From contig NZ_JBBIAB010000011.1 in NCBI RefSeq assembly GCF_039634785.1, positions 1 through 64,000 of the forward strand: a stretch of DNA of 64,000 nt, read 5' to 3'. The notes under the pieces were generated by a model. That model saw only the letters and a program-made list of their open reading frames with translations. It did not search any database and had not been told where the DNA came from. The DNA is from Tistrella mobilis (lineage in GTDB: Bacteria > Pseudomonadota > Alphaproteobacteria > Tistrellales > Tistrellaceae). Shown one piece after another: positions 43,737 to 52,140 of the stretch. Position 1 is the first letter of the stretch; each line of letters starts with the position of its first letter. The translations under genes and the position numbers were made by a program.

Positions 43737-44318
43737 ATGTTCCGACGCAGCCTGATCCTGCCGCTGACCGCCGCCGCCGCCCTGGTGGCCGGCCCGGCCT
43801 TTGCCCATACCGGCCACGAGGTTGCCGGTTTCATGAGCGGCTTCGCCCATCCGATCGGTGGTCTCGACCATGTTCTGGCCATGCTGGCGGTCGGCTTCTG
43901 GGCCGGGCAGACCGGTGGCCGCATGATCTGGGCGGCGCCGCTCGGCTTCATGGCGCTGATGATCGCCGGCGGCGCGCTCGGCATGGCCGGGATCGGCCTG
44001 CCGGGGGTGGAGCTGGGTATCGTCGCCTCGATCGTGGTCTTCGGCCTGATGATCGCCTTCGCCTTCCGCCCGAACCCGGTGGCGGCGGCCGCCATCGCCG
44101 GCGTCTTCGCCCTGTTCCACGGCCATGCCCATGGCACCGAGATGGCGGGCGACGGTTCGGCGGCGCTTTATGCGCTGGGCTTCCTGGCGGCGACCGGCCT
44201 GCTGCATCTGGCCGGCATCGGCATCGCCATGGGGCTGCAGAAGCTGCAGGTGGCCAGGGTCGAGCGTCTGATCGGCGCCGGCATCGCCGCCGCCGGTCTG
44301 GTGCTCATGGTCGGCTGA
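43737..44318 (+). CDS. hupE: HupE/UreJ-type nickel/cobalt permease
   Basis: 193 residues with a signal peptide (to about residue 23, PAFAH) and six spans. The metal-binding family motifs HTGHEVAGFMSGFAHPIGGLDHVLAMLAVGFWA and FALFHGHAHGTEM are present. HupE transports Ni2+ or Co2+; its position inside the cobalamin cluster, 90 bases after cobM, argues for cobalt import here. Its 3' end overlaps cobK, read in the opposite direction, by 14 bases. Confidence 0.9.
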   Translation: MFRRSLILPLTAAAALVAGPAFAHTGHEVAGFMSGFAHPIGGLDHVLAMLAVGFWAGQTGGRMIWAAPLGFMALMIAGGALGMAGIGLPGVELGIVASIVVFGLMIAFAFRPNPVAAAAIAGVFALFHGHAHGTEMAGDGSAALYALGFLAATGLLHLAGIGIAMGLQKLQVARVERLIGAGIAAAGLVLMVG

Positions 44319-45099
44319 CCGGGGGGAGCGCCTGGTCTTCCGCCACCGGCCGGGCCAGCCAGTCGACCACCTCGTCGACCCAGCTGGCCCAGAGGCCCGG
44401 CGGCGAGGGGGGACGGTCGATCATGAGCACGGCGATGTGGCATTCGCGCGCGACCTGGATCTTGGCCTCGGCACCGGTGCCGCCGGCATTCTTGGCGATC
44501 ACCGCCGAGACCGCGTGTTCGGTGAAGAAGCCGCGTTCGGCGGCAAGGTCGAAGGGGCCGCGATCGCGGACCAGCGTGACGTCGACCCCGGGCGGCAGTA
44601 CCGCCACCGGCTCGATCGTGCGGACCACGAAACTGTATTCAGGCCGCGCCGCCAGCAGGTTCAGACCGCGCCGGCCGGTGGCGACGAAGACCCGCCCGTC
44701 TTCGGGCGCCGCCGCGCGCGGCAGGGTCTCCAGCGCCTCGGCCAGATCCGCCACACCGTACCAGCGGTCGCCGATGCCGGCGGTCCAGGGCGGGCGGCGG
44801 AGCGTGATCCGCGGCACGCCTGCGCGCAGCGCCGCTTCGACCGCATTGGTCGAGATCGTCTCGGCGAAGGGATGGGTGGCATCGACCAGCCGGTCGAAGC
44901 CCTCTCCGGTCAGCAGCCGGGTCAGCCCGTCGATGCCGCCGAGCGGGCCTGAAACCAGCCGGCCGGCCGGGCGCCGCGGTGCATGGGTGGCGCCGGCGAG
45001 CGAGGTCCAGACCTCGTGGCCGGCGGCGGTGGCGGCCTCGGCCAGGGCGGCGGCTTCGGCCGTGCCGCCGAGGATCAGAAGCTTGAGCGGTTCGACCAT
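44305..45099 (-). CDS. cobK: Precorrin-6A / cobalt-precorrin-6A reductase
   Basis: 264-residue NAD(P)H-dependent reductase acting before CobL. LKLLILGGTAEAAALAEAATAAGHEV, the VDATHPFAETISTNAVEAAL motif, RVFVATGRRGLNLLAA and AVIAKNAGGTGAEAKIQVAREC identify CobK/CbiJ. It is 4 bases after cbiD on the minus strand, so the two are an operon divergent from cobA-cobB. Confidence 0.94.
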   Translation of the reverse strand: MVEPLKLLILGGTAEAAALAEAATAAGHEVWTSLAGATHAPRRPAGRLVSGPLGGIDGLTRLLTGEGFDRLVDATHPFAETISTNAVEAALRAGVPRITLRRPPWTAGIGDRWYGVADLAEALETLPRAAAPEDGRVFVATGRRGLNLLAARPEYSFVVRTIEPVAVLPPGVDVTLVRDRGPFDLAAERGFFTEHAVSAVIAKNAGGTGAEAKIQVARECHIAVLMIDRPPSPPGLWASWVDEVVDWLARPVAEDQALPPVSRP

Positions 45100-45103
45100 C
45101 GGC

Positions 45104-46285
45104 TCAGATCCGGATCCCGGCAGTGGCGGCGACGGGCTTGCCCGCCCGGTCGGCGACCACCACGTCTATCGCCACGGCGGCGGGTGCGACCGCGGCGGCG
45201 AGCGTCGCGACTGCCGCCTCGGCCACCGGCCGCGCGATGTCGAGCCCGGCGGCACTGCAGAGGTCGAGCACCTGTTTGGCGGTGTTGGCGGCCGCAATCG
45301 CGGCGGTCAGCTCCGCCCCGGCGCCGATGCCGGCGGCAAGGCCCGCAAGACGGCCGAAATCCACCGTCGAGCGGCTGGAATGGAGGTCGAGCGCCCCCTG
45401 GGCCAGCTTGACCAGCTTGGCGAAGCCGCCGGCCACCACCAGGCGCGGGACCGGGTGGTGGCGCAGATATTTGGCGAGTGCGCCCGCGAAATCGCCCATG
45501 TCGATCAGGGCATGATCGGGCAGATCGGGCAACAGCCGGCGCAGCATGGCCTCCGAGGTCGATCCGGTGCAGCCGGCGACCATGTCGAGGCCGGCGGCGC
45601 GGGCGACATCGACGCCGCGATGGATCGAATGGATCCAGGCGGCACAGGAATAGGGCACCACCACGCCGGTGGTGCCCAGGATCGAGATCCCGCCCAGGAT
45701 GCCCAGGCGCGGGTTCCAGGTCCGCTCGGCAAGGGCCGCGCCGCCCGGCACCGAGATGGTGACGACGACATCGCCCGGATGGTCGAGCAGGGATGCGAGT
45801 TCGGCCACGGTCTCGGTCATCATCCGCCGCGGCACCGGGTTGATCGCCGGTTCCCCGGGCGGGATCGGCAGGCCGGGCCGCGTGACGGTGCCGACGCCGG
45901 CGCCGGCGCGGAAGGTGACACCCGTTCCCCGGGGGCCCGGGTGCAGCGTCGCCAGGATCAGCGCGCCATGGGTGACGTCGGGGTCGTCGCCGGCATCCTT
46001 GACGATGCCGGCGGTCATGGCGCCGTCGGGCTCCACCCGGCGCTCGGCGACATCGAAAACCGGGCGTTGCCCCGTGCGGAGGGTGGCCCTGGGCAGGGTG
46101 ATCTCCACCCGCTCGGGGAAGCGGCCGGTGGCAAGCGCGGTGAAGGCGGCGGCGGTGGCCGCGGTGGCGCAGGCACCGGTGGTCCAGCCCGAGCGGAGCC
46201 GAGGCGCAGCCGGCCCGCCCCCAGGCTTGCGGCCGGAGGTCTGATTGCCGGGCAGGGTTTCCGGTATGGCGCGGGTCGTGGTCAT
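45104..46285 (-). CDS. cbiD: Cobalt-precorrin-5B C1-methyltransferase
   Basis: 393 residues. RSGWTTGACATAATAAAFTALATG, AGAGVGTVTRPGLPIPPGEPAINP, ILGTTGVVVPYSCAAWIHSI and the Gly/Thr-rich GCTGSTSEAMLRR are CbiD hallmarks. CbiD methylates C1 in the early-cobalt (anaerobic-type) route, replacing CobF of the aerobic route; no cobF was seen in this window. Divergent from cobA with a 68-base gap that must hold both promoters. Confidence 0.94.
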   Translation of the reverse strand: MTTTRAIPETLPGNQTSGRKPGGGPAAPRLRSGWTTGACATAATAAAFTALATGRFPERVEITLPRATLRTGQRPVFDVAERRVEPDGAMTAGIVKDAGDDPDVTHGALILATLHPGPRGTGVTFRAGAGVGTVTRPGLPIPPGEPAINPVPRRMMTETVAELASLLDHPGDVVVTISVPGGAALAERTWNPRLGILGGISILGTTGVVVPYSCAAWIHSIHRGVDVARAAGLDMVAGCTGSTSEAMLRRLLPDLPDHALIDMGDFAGALAKYLRHHPVPRLVVAGGFAKLVKLAQGALDLHSSRSTVDFGRLAGLAAGIGAGAELTAAIAAANTAKQVLDLCSAAGLDIARPVAEAAVATLAAAVAPAAVAIDVVVADRAGKPVAATAGIRI

Positions 46286-46353
46286 GGCGCGACGATATCA
46301 TCAAGCGGCGGAAGGGTCATGGGCCCGGCCGTGACAAACGGAGGAACGGCGCG

Positions 46354-47253
46354 ATGAGCGAGGCAGAGGGCAAGGAGATGCCGGGGGCGACCCCGGGTGG
46401 TGCCGGCATGGTGCTGCCCGGCCTGCTGGGCCTGCCTGCCTTCGCGCCCGGCCAGGTCTGGCTGGTGGGGGCGGGGCCGGGCGATCCGGCGCTGCTGACG
46501 CTGGGGGCGGCCCATGCCATCGCCTCGGCCGATGTCATCGTCTACGACGCCCTGGTGGATGAGCGGATCCTGGCCCTGGCCGGGCCCCATGTGCGGCTTG
46601 AATATGCCGGCAAGCGCGGCGGCCGCCCCTCGCCCAAACAGGCCGACATCACGCTCAGGATCATCGCGCTTGCGCGTGAGGGGCTGCGGGTGCTCAGGCT
46701 GAAGGGCGGCGACCCCTTCGTCTTCGGCCGCGGCGGCGAGGAAGGGCTGGCGCTGGTCGAGGCCGGCATTCCCTTCCGGGTGATCCCGGGCGTCACCGCC
46801 GGGATCGGCGGCTCGGCCTATGCCGGCATTCCGGTCACTCATCGCGACACCAATCATGTGGTCAGCTTCATCACCGGCCACGACACCACCGGCGGTGTTA
46901 CCGGCAGCATCGACTGGGCGGCGCTGGCCAGGGGCTCGCCGGTGATCGTGCTCTATATGGGGCTCAAGCATCTGGGCGAGATCTCCAGCCGGCTGATCGC
47001 CGGCGGCCGCGACGCAGAAGAGCCGGTGGCGGTGATCAGCCGGGCCACCACCCCGCATCAGCGGGTGCTGGAAACCACGCTCGCCCGCGCCCATGACGAT
47101 GTGGTGGCGGCCGGGCTTGAAGCGCCGTCGATCGTGGTGATGGGGCCGGTGGTCCGGCTGCGCGCCGCGCTCGACTGGATGGGGGTGCTGGACGGCAGCC
47201 GCACGCCCAAGGCCGACCCGCTCGGCACCCGCGGACACAAGGCCGCCTCGTGA
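46354..47253 (+). CDS. cobA: Uroporphyrinogen-III C-methyltransferase
   Basis: 299-residue SUMT making precorrin-2, the entry to cobalamin and sirohaem. VWLVGAGPGDPALLTLGAAHAI, DALVDERILAL, YAGKRGGRPSPKQADIT, LKGGDPFVFGRGGEEGLAL and VIPGVTAGIGGSAYAGIPVTHRD are all present. There is no CysG-type dehydrogenase/ferrochelatase domain. The stop overlaps cobB (GTGA). Confidence 0.96.
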   Translation: MSEAEGKEMPGATPGGAGMVLPGLLGLPAFAPGQVWLVGAGPGDPALLTLGAAHAIASADVIVYDALVDERILALAGPHVRLEYAGKRGGRPSPKQADITLRIIALAREGLRVLRLKGGDPFVFGRGGEEGLALVEAGIPFRVIPGVTAGIGGSAYAGIPVTHRDTNHVVSFITGHDTTGGVTGSIDWAALARGSPVIVLYMGLKHLGEISSRLIAGGRDAEEPVAVISRATTPHQRVLETTLARAHDDVVAAGLEAPSIVVMGPVVRLRAALDWMGVLDGSRTPKADPLGTRGHKAAS

Positions 47254-48590
47254 CCCCGCCGCCGGCGCTGATCCTGACGGCCCCCGCCTCTTCGGGCGGC
47301 AAAACCACCATGACGCTGGGCCTGCTTCGCGCCTTCCGGCGCCGTGGCCTCGACCCCGTTGCGGCCAAGATCGGGCCCGATTATATCGACCCGGCCTTTC
47401 ACGAGGTCGCCGCGGGCCGGCCGTCGGTCAATCTCGACGGCTGGGCGATGGCGCCCGGGCGGCTGGCCCGCCTGATCGAGATGCAGGCGCCTGCCGGGCT
47501 GCTCGCCATCGAAGGGGTCATGGGGCTGTTCGACGGCGCGCCGGCACCCGGGGCCAGTGGCGACGGGTCGGCGGCGGCGCTGGCGCGCATGTTCAGCCTG
47601 CCGGTTCTGCTGGTGGTCGATGCCGGGGCCCAGGCGCGATCGGCGGCGGCGCTGATCCACGGTTTCCGCAGCTTCGATCCGGCGGTTCAGGTGGCGGCGG
47701 TGATCTTCAACCGGGTCGGCGGCCCCGGCCATCGGCGCGTGCTGGCGGCGGCTGCCGCCGAGGCGGGGGTGCCGGCGCTGGGCTTCGTGCCCCGCCGGGC
47801 CGATATCGCCCTGCCGTCGCGCCATCTGGGGCTGGTGCAGGCCTGCGAGACCACGGATCTGGAGGCGCTGCTCGACCGGCTGGCCGATCTGGTGGCGGCC
47901 CATGTCGATCTGGATGCCGTGGCCGCGCTGGCCCGGCCGCCGGTTTTCGGGGCCCGGCTGGTGGCGGCGGAACCCGGGCCGGCGGTGCCGCCGCCGGGCG
48001 GCCGTATCGCCCTTGCCCGCGACGATGCCTTTGCCTTCATCTATCCGCATCTGCTGGCGGACTGGCACGCGGCCGGGGCCGAGGTGCTGCCCTTCTCGCC
48101 GCTGGCGGGCCAGGCACCGGACCCGTCGGCCGATGCCGTCTGGCTGCCCGGCGGCTATCCTGAGCTGCATGCCGGCCGGCTTGCGACCGATCGCGCCTGG
48201 GTGCGCGGGCTGGTCGCGGCCCGCGACCGGGGTGCGGTGATCTTCGGCGAATGCGGCGGCTATATGGCGCTGGGCCAGGGGCTGACCGATGCCGATGGCC
48301 GCGACTGGCCGATGGCCGGGCTGCTGGGGCTTTCCACCAGCTTTGCCGCGCGGCGGCTGCATCTCGGCTATCGCCTGGGCCGGATGGTCGCGGGGCCGCT
48401 GGAGGGCAGGCTCTGGCGCGGCCATGAATTCCACTATGCCACCATCACCGCCGAGCGGGGCGATCCGCTCTGGTCGTCGGTGGAGGATGCGACCGGGGCC
48501 GCGGTCGAAGGGGCGCAGGGCTTGCGCGCCGGACGGGTCGCCGGTTCGTTCCTGCACCTGATCGCGGCCGGTCAGTCGGTTGCCGGCTGA
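47250..48590 (+). CDS. cobB: Cobyrinate / hydrogenobyrinate a,c-diamide synthase
   Basis: 446 residues. The N-terminal P-loop domain has ILTAPASSGGKTTMTLGLLRA and AAKIGPDYIDPAFHEVAAG, then IEGVMGLFDGAPA; the C-terminal glutamine amidotransferase domain has the nucleophile Cys in VIFGECGGYMALGQGL and the partner His in WRGHEFHYAT. It amidates the a and c carboxyls using glutamine and ATP. It begins at GTG 47250 overlapping cobA and converges with the exporter gene, overlapping 19 bases. Confidence 0.95.
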   Translation: MTPPPALILTAPASSGGKTTMTLGLLRAFRRRGLDPVAAKIGPDYIDPAFHEVAAGRPSVNLDGWAMAPGRLARLIEMQAPAGLLAIEGVMGLFDGAPAPGASGDGSAAALARMFSLPVLLVVDAGAQARSAAALIHGFRSFDPAVQVAAVIFNRVGGPGHRRVLAAAAAEAGVPALGFVPRRADIALPSRHLGLVQACETTDLEALLDRLADLVAAHVDLDAVAALARPPVFGARLVAAEPGPAVPPPGGRIALARDDAFAFIYPHLLADWHAAGAEVLPFSPLAGQAPDPSADAVWLPGGYPELHAGRLATDRAWVRGLVAARDRGAVIFGECGGYMALGQGLTDADGRDWPMAGLLGLSTSFAARRLHLGYRLGRMVAGPLEGRLWRGHEFHYATITAERGDPLWSSVEDATGAAVEGAQGLRAGRVAGSFLHLIAAGQSVAG

Positions 48591-49468
48591 ACCGGGGCAG
48601 GGGCGGGGGCGGCCTCGCGCCTGGCGGTCAGCGTGGTGCCGGCCGAGGCCGAAATGATCGCGCCGATCGCCAGCCATTGCAGGCCCGACAGCTGCTCGCC
48701 CATGAAGACCAGGCCCGACAGCGCGGCCATGGCCGGCTCGACGCTCATCAGAATGCCGAAGGTGCGGGTCGGCAGGCGGGTCAGCGCCATCATTTCCAGC
48801 GAATAGGGCAGGGCGGTCGACAGCACCGCCACCACCAGCGCCACCGGCAGGACCGCGGGGTCGATGAGGCCGGTGCCGGCATGCAGAATGCCGAAGGGCA
48901 TCACCAGCGCCGCCGCGATCAGCGCGCCATAGGCCGAGGTCTGCATGCCGTGGGTGGCGCCCGCCTTCTGGCCGAACAGAATATAGAGCGCCCAGCAGAC
49001 GCCGGCCCCCAGCGCATAGCCGGCCCCCAGCGGATCGACGCCGTTTTCGAGCCCGCCCACCGGCAGGAGCAGCAGCAGCCCCGCCACCGCCAGCGCCACC
49101 CAGACGAAATCCATCGGCCGGCGGGCACCGACCAGCGCCACGACCAGCGGGCCGGTGAATTCCAGCGCCACCGCCACGCCCAGCGGCACGGTGCGTAGCG
49201 CCATATAGAAGGAGAGGTTCATACCCCCCAGCGCCAGGCCGTAGATCGCGACGGATTTGAGCGCCGAGGTGGTGAAGCGCACCCGCCAGGGCCGGAACAC
49301 CGCCATCAGCAGCATCGCGGCGAAGACCAGCCTGAGCGTCACCGCCCCTTGAGCCCCGATCGCGGGGAACAGCGTCTTGGCGAGCGAGGCGCCGCTCTGG
49401 ATGGACGCGATCGCGATCAGCAGCAGCCCGACGGGCAGCAGGATCGACCCCTGATGACGGGAGGACAT
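48572..49468 (-). CDS. RhtA/EamA-type amino-acid exporter (drug/metabolite transporter)
   Basis: 298 residues from ATG 49468, ten predicted spans in two EamA repeats. SIQSGASLAKTLFPAIGAQGAVTLRLVFAA, GLALGGMNLSFYMALRTVPLGVAVALEFTGPL and FGILMSVEPAMAALSGLVFMGEQLS resemble RhtA, the threonine/homoserine exporter. The frame is open to 49540, but those residues are Pro-rich and would place the start inside the divergent promoter region. The XRE-cupin regulator gene next to it, read the other way, probably controls it. Confidence 0.87.
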   Translation of the reverse strand: MSSRHQGSILLPVGLLLIAIASIQSGASLAKTLFPAIGAQGAVTLRLVFAAMLLMAVFRPWRVRFTTSALKSVAIYGLALGGMNLSFYMALRTVPLGVAVALEFTGPLVVALVGARRPMDFVWVALAVAGLLLLLPVGGLENGVDPLGAGYALGAGVCWALYILFGQKAGATHGMQTSAYGALIAAALVMPFGILHAGTGLIDPAVLPVALVVAVLSTALPYSLEMMALTRLPTRTFGILMSVEPAMAALSGLVFMGEQLSGLQWLAIGAIISASAGTTLTARREAAPAPAPVQPATD

Positions 49469-49545
49469 GGTCGGCAGGCTTTCGGGCGGGGACGGGGGAG
49501 GGGGCAGATGCGGCGGAGGGGCTTCCGAGGAACGGAGCATGGTGT

Positions 49546-49553
49546 AGTATACT
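49546..49553. promoter_or_regulatory. Palindromic candidate operator between exporter and XRE-cupin genes
   Basis: AGTATACT, part of GTAGTATACTGC, sits in the short gap between the two divergent genes and is the only A+T palindrome there. A TATAAT hexamer lies at 49578-49583. A regulator-binding role is inferred from position only. Confidence 0.4.
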
Positions 49554-49581
49554 GCTCAGAGCGGAGGATATGGGCAATATA

Positions 49582-50148
49582 ATGCACAGTCAAGACGGGG
49601 ACCGTCCGCCGATCCTGGAACATGTCGCGGGCAATCTGCGCCGGCTGCGCCAGGAGGCGGGGTTGAGCCAGGAAGCGCTGGCCGTGCGCGCCGGGGTCAG
49701 CCGGCGGATGCTGGTGAACATCGAACGCGGCGACGCGAATGTCAGCCTCGCCACCCTCGACCGGCTGGCGGCGGCGCTGGCCGTGCTGTTCGTCGACCTG
49801 GTCCGCAGCCCCGACCCGGCGGCGGATCGCGGCCGCATCGCCGCCCTCGCCTGGGCCGGTGCAGCACCCGAAAGCCGCGGCACGCTGCTGACCGGCGTGG
49901 CGGCAGCCCAGGCGGCCGAACTCTGGCTCTGGTCGCTCGGCCCCGGCGACCGCTATGCCTCGGGCCCCGACCCCACCGGCTGGCAGGATATGGTCTATGT
50001 GCTGGAAGGCCGCCTGACCGTGGAGGTCGACGGCACCACCCGCCTCGTCGAGGCCGGCGATTTCCACGCCTTCCCCACCGACCGCCCCTTCGCCTATGTC
50101 AACCAGGGCCCGGACCTGCTGCGCTTTCTGCGCAACGTCGTCTATTGA
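49582..50148 (+). CDS. XRE-family regulator with C-terminal cupin domain
   Basis: 188 residues from ATG 49582 (192 from ATG 49570; the GGAGG at 49563 is too close to the first and rather far from the second). The N-terminal helix-turn-helix is NLRRLRQEAGLSQEALAVRAGVSRRMLVNIERGDANVSL; the C-terminal cupin barrel has MVYVLEGRLTVEVDGTTRLVEAGDFHAFP. Such regulators bind a small ligand in the cupin and often control an adjacent transporter, here the divergent RhtA-type exporter. Confidence 0.9.
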   Translation: MHSQDGDRPPILEHVAGNLRRLRQEAGLSQEALAVRAGVSRRMLVNIERGDANVSLATLDRLAAALAVLFVDLVRSPDPAADRGRIAALAWAGAAPESRGTLLTGVAAAQAAELWLWSLGPGDRYASGPDPTGWQDMVYVLEGRLTVEVDGTTRLVEAGDFHAFPTDRPFAYVNQGPDLLRFLRNVVY

Positions 50149-50174
50149 GCCGGCCCCGCCGGCCGAGGGGCTGG

Positions 50175-50250
50175 CCCCACGCTTATTTAAGGCGTTTAAT
50201 CAGCCGGCGGGCTTATTAAAGAAAATCGCGAAAATTTAAATAAGAGGTCT
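50175..50250 (+). promoter_or_regulatory. A+T-rich promoter/operator region of the Fic gene
   Basis: A 70-base A+T-rich island in GC-rich DNA. It has CTTATTTAA (50182-50190) and its inverted copy TTAAATAAG (50236-50244), plus a third partial copy CTTATTAAA (50212-50220). This pattern suggests binding sites for an autoregulator; the Fic protein itself carries a C-terminal winged-helix-like domain. Confidence 0.5.
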
Positions 50251-50257
50251 GGCGGGC

Positions 50258-51424
50258 ATGGTGGTCGATCCGAGGCGCCTGGGAGAGCGGGTTCCGATCG
50301 TCGTGATGAACGAGCGGGTGTCGGCGTTTATCCCGCCGGCCCTGCCGCCGGTTCCAGCCGTCGATCCGGTTCCCTTCATGGCCCTGCTCGGCCGGGCGGA
50401 TCGGGCGCTTGGGCGCCTGGACGGCATCGTGTCGATGCTGCCCCGGCGGGAACTCTTTCTCTACCTCTATGTCCGCAAGGAAGCGCTGCTGTCTTCGCAG
50501 ATCGAGGGCACCCAATCCACGCTGACCGACCTGCTCCGCTTTGAAGCCGCAGCAGAAGCGGGCATGCCGATCGATGACGTGCGAGAGGTTTCCAACTACG
50601 TCGACGCGCTCATCTATGGCGTGGAGCGCCTGCGGGATCTGCCGCTCTCGCTCAGGCTGGTGCGCGAACTGCATGCCCGCCTGCTCAGAAGCGGCCGGGG
50701 CGAGGCTGCGGCGCCCGGTGAATTCCGGCGGACGCAGAACCAGATCGGCGGACTGCGACCGTCGGATGCCATGTTCGTGCCGCCGCCCGTCGACAGGATG
50801 CATGCCTGTCTGGATGCGCTGGAGCGCTTCATTCACGCCGACGACAACCTGCCGCCGCTCATCCGCGCCGCCATGCTTCATGTGCAGTTCGAGACGATCC
50901 ATCCCTTCCTGGACGGCAATGGCCGCGTCGGGCGTCTGCTGGTCATCCTGTATCTGCTGCAGGCCGAAGTCCTTGCCCAGCCGCTGCTCTATCTGAGCCT
51001 GTATCTCAAGACCCATCGACGGGCCTATTACGACCATCTCCAGGCTGTGCGGGAAGCCGGCGACTGGGAAGGCTGGATCGCCTTCTTTCTCGAAGGCGTC
51101 GCGCAGACCGCAGAACAGGCCTATGGCGCTGCCCAGCGGATTCTCGACCTGCACCGGAACGATCGCGATCGGGTGATGTCCGGGCTGTCGAACCCGAATT
51201 CGGCGCTGAGGGTTCTGGAGGTTCTGCGACAGACGCCGTTCGTGACGGCAGCCGGCCTGGCGGCGACGACGGGGCTGTCCGCTCCCACCGTAAACGCGGC
51301 TCTTGGCCAGCTCGAGACACTTGGAATCGTGCGCGAAGTGACCGGGCGCAAGCGTGGGCGGGTGTTCGCCTATGATGCCCTCATGACGATCCTGTCTGAA
51401 GGCACCGAACCTCTGCCCCGATGA
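50258..51424 (+). CDS. Fic family protein with N-terminal inhibitory motif and C-terminal winged helix
   Basis: 388 residues. The catalytic motif HPFLDGNGRVGR (about 221-232) fits the HPFx(D/E)GNGRxxR consensus for AMP transfer. An inhibitory-helix motif SSQIEGTQST is near residues 77-86 (S-x-x-x-E-G), so this is a class II, self-inhibited Fic. The C-terminal 90 residues (SALRVLEVLRQTPFVTAAGL, SAPTVNAALGQLETLGIV) look like a winged helix. Relatives (Fic/DUF4172 or SoFic type) AMPylate themselves or other proteins. Gene isolation and A+T-rich promoter suggest horizontal acquisition. Confidence 0.9.
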   Translation: MVVDPRRLGERVPIVVMNERVSAFIPPALPPVPAVDPVPFMALLGRADRALGRLDGIVSMLPRRELFLYLYVRKEALLSSQIEGTQSTLTDLLRFEAAAEAGMPIDDVREVSNYVDALIYGVERLRDLPLSLRLVRELHARLLRSGRGEAAAPGEFRRTQNQIGGLRPSDAMFVPPPVDRMHACLDALERFIHADDNLPPLIRAAMLHVQFETIHPFLDGNGRVGRLLVILYLLQAEVLAQPLLYLSLYLKTHRRAYYDHLQAVREAGDWEGWIAFFLEGVAQTAEQAYGAAQRILDLHRNDRDRVMSGLSNPNSALRVLEVLRQTPFVTAAGLAATTGLSAPTVNAALGQLETLGIVREVTGRKRGRVFAYDALMTILSEGTEPLPR

Positions 51425-51901
51425 TCAGCGGCTGCCGGTTATCGCCGGCAGCCGCTCGCCCCGGCGGAGCATGCGGCCGCGGCCGGCGGCGATGCCGAGT
51501 TCCAGGCTGGCGGCGACCCGTTCGGCCTTGTCGATCAGCAGGGCGGCACCCGCGGGGGTGCAGAGTTCGGTGGCGGTCTCGCGGAAGAGGTTGAGCCAGC
51601 GGTCGAAATCGGCGCCCGAGACCGGCAGCGGCAGATGGGCCTGCATCGGCCGGCCGTGATAATCGCCGGTCATCAGGGCGAGGGACGCCCAGAAGCGCTT
51701 CATCTTCGCCAGATGCGGCCCCCAATCCGCATCCGACAGCCGGGCGGCGAAGAGCGGCGCCAGCACCGGATCGGCCCGCACCCGGTCGTAGAAGCGGTCG
51801 ACCACCAGACCGATCATCGTGTCGTCAAGACCGGTTGCCGCCATCACCTCGCGGGTCAGCGCCTCGCGGCGGGCGGGCCCGCCTTCGGGATGTGCGGTCA
51901 T
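51425..51901 (-). CDS. Group III truncated haemoglobin
   Basis: 158 residues from ATG 51901, which has an ideal GGAGGCAG ribosome site; the open frame reaches 51961. MIGLVVDRFYDRVRADPVLAPLF, HLAKMKRFWASLALMTGDYHGRPMQAH (with the proximal His in MQAHLPLP) and DFDRWLNLFRETATEL match group III truncated globins. They bind oxygen or NO; a protective role against NO is plausible. A candidate NsrR-like site overlaps its leader. It converges with the Fic gene; their stops abut. Confidence 0.9.
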   Translation of the reverse strand: MTAHPEGGPARREALTREVMAATGLDDTMIGLVVDRFYDRVRADPVLAPLFAARLSDADWGPHLAKMKRFWASLALMTGDYHGRPMQAHLPLPVSGADFDRWLNLFRETATELCTPAGAALLIDKAERVAASLELGIAAGRGRMLRRGERLPAITGSR

Positions 51902-51912
51902 CTCTGCCTCCA

Positions 51913-51937
51913 TAGATGCATTTTCAGGGAATGTTAT
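51913..51937 (-). promoter_or_regulatory. NsrR-like inverted repeat upstream of haemoglobin gene
   Basis: TAGATGCATTTTC followed by a poorer inverted half GGGAATGTTAT. The left half matches the NsrR half-site AGATGCATTT well; the right half only partly. It lies 12-36 bases before the ATG. NsrR control would fit a NO-binding globin, but no nsrR gene is in the window. Confidence 0.35.
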
Positions 51938-52066
51938 GGGCCGGCCGGATGACGCTGACAAGCGCCGGATCTGCGGCGGATCGGCGCGCCCGGGCGGGTG
52001 CGTCCCGCCTCTGGGGACCCACGCGAAATCTGGTCAGGACAGTTCGTTTGCGGCACAGTTCCGGAT

Positions 52067-52140
52067 GCCACCTGACCTGTCACGGATCGGGCGGTCCTGC
52101 CGATGCGGAGCACCGGCCGTCAGGGGCCACCTGACCTGTC
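52067..52140 (+). repeat. Pair of identical 15-base direct repeats before the GGDEF gene
   Basis: GCCACCTGACCTGTC occurs at 52067-52081 and again at 52126-52140, 59 bp apart, the second directly abutting the GTG start. A related inverted segment TGGTCAGGACAG lies at 52031-52042. They may be regulator sites or a small local duplication. Confidence 0.6.
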
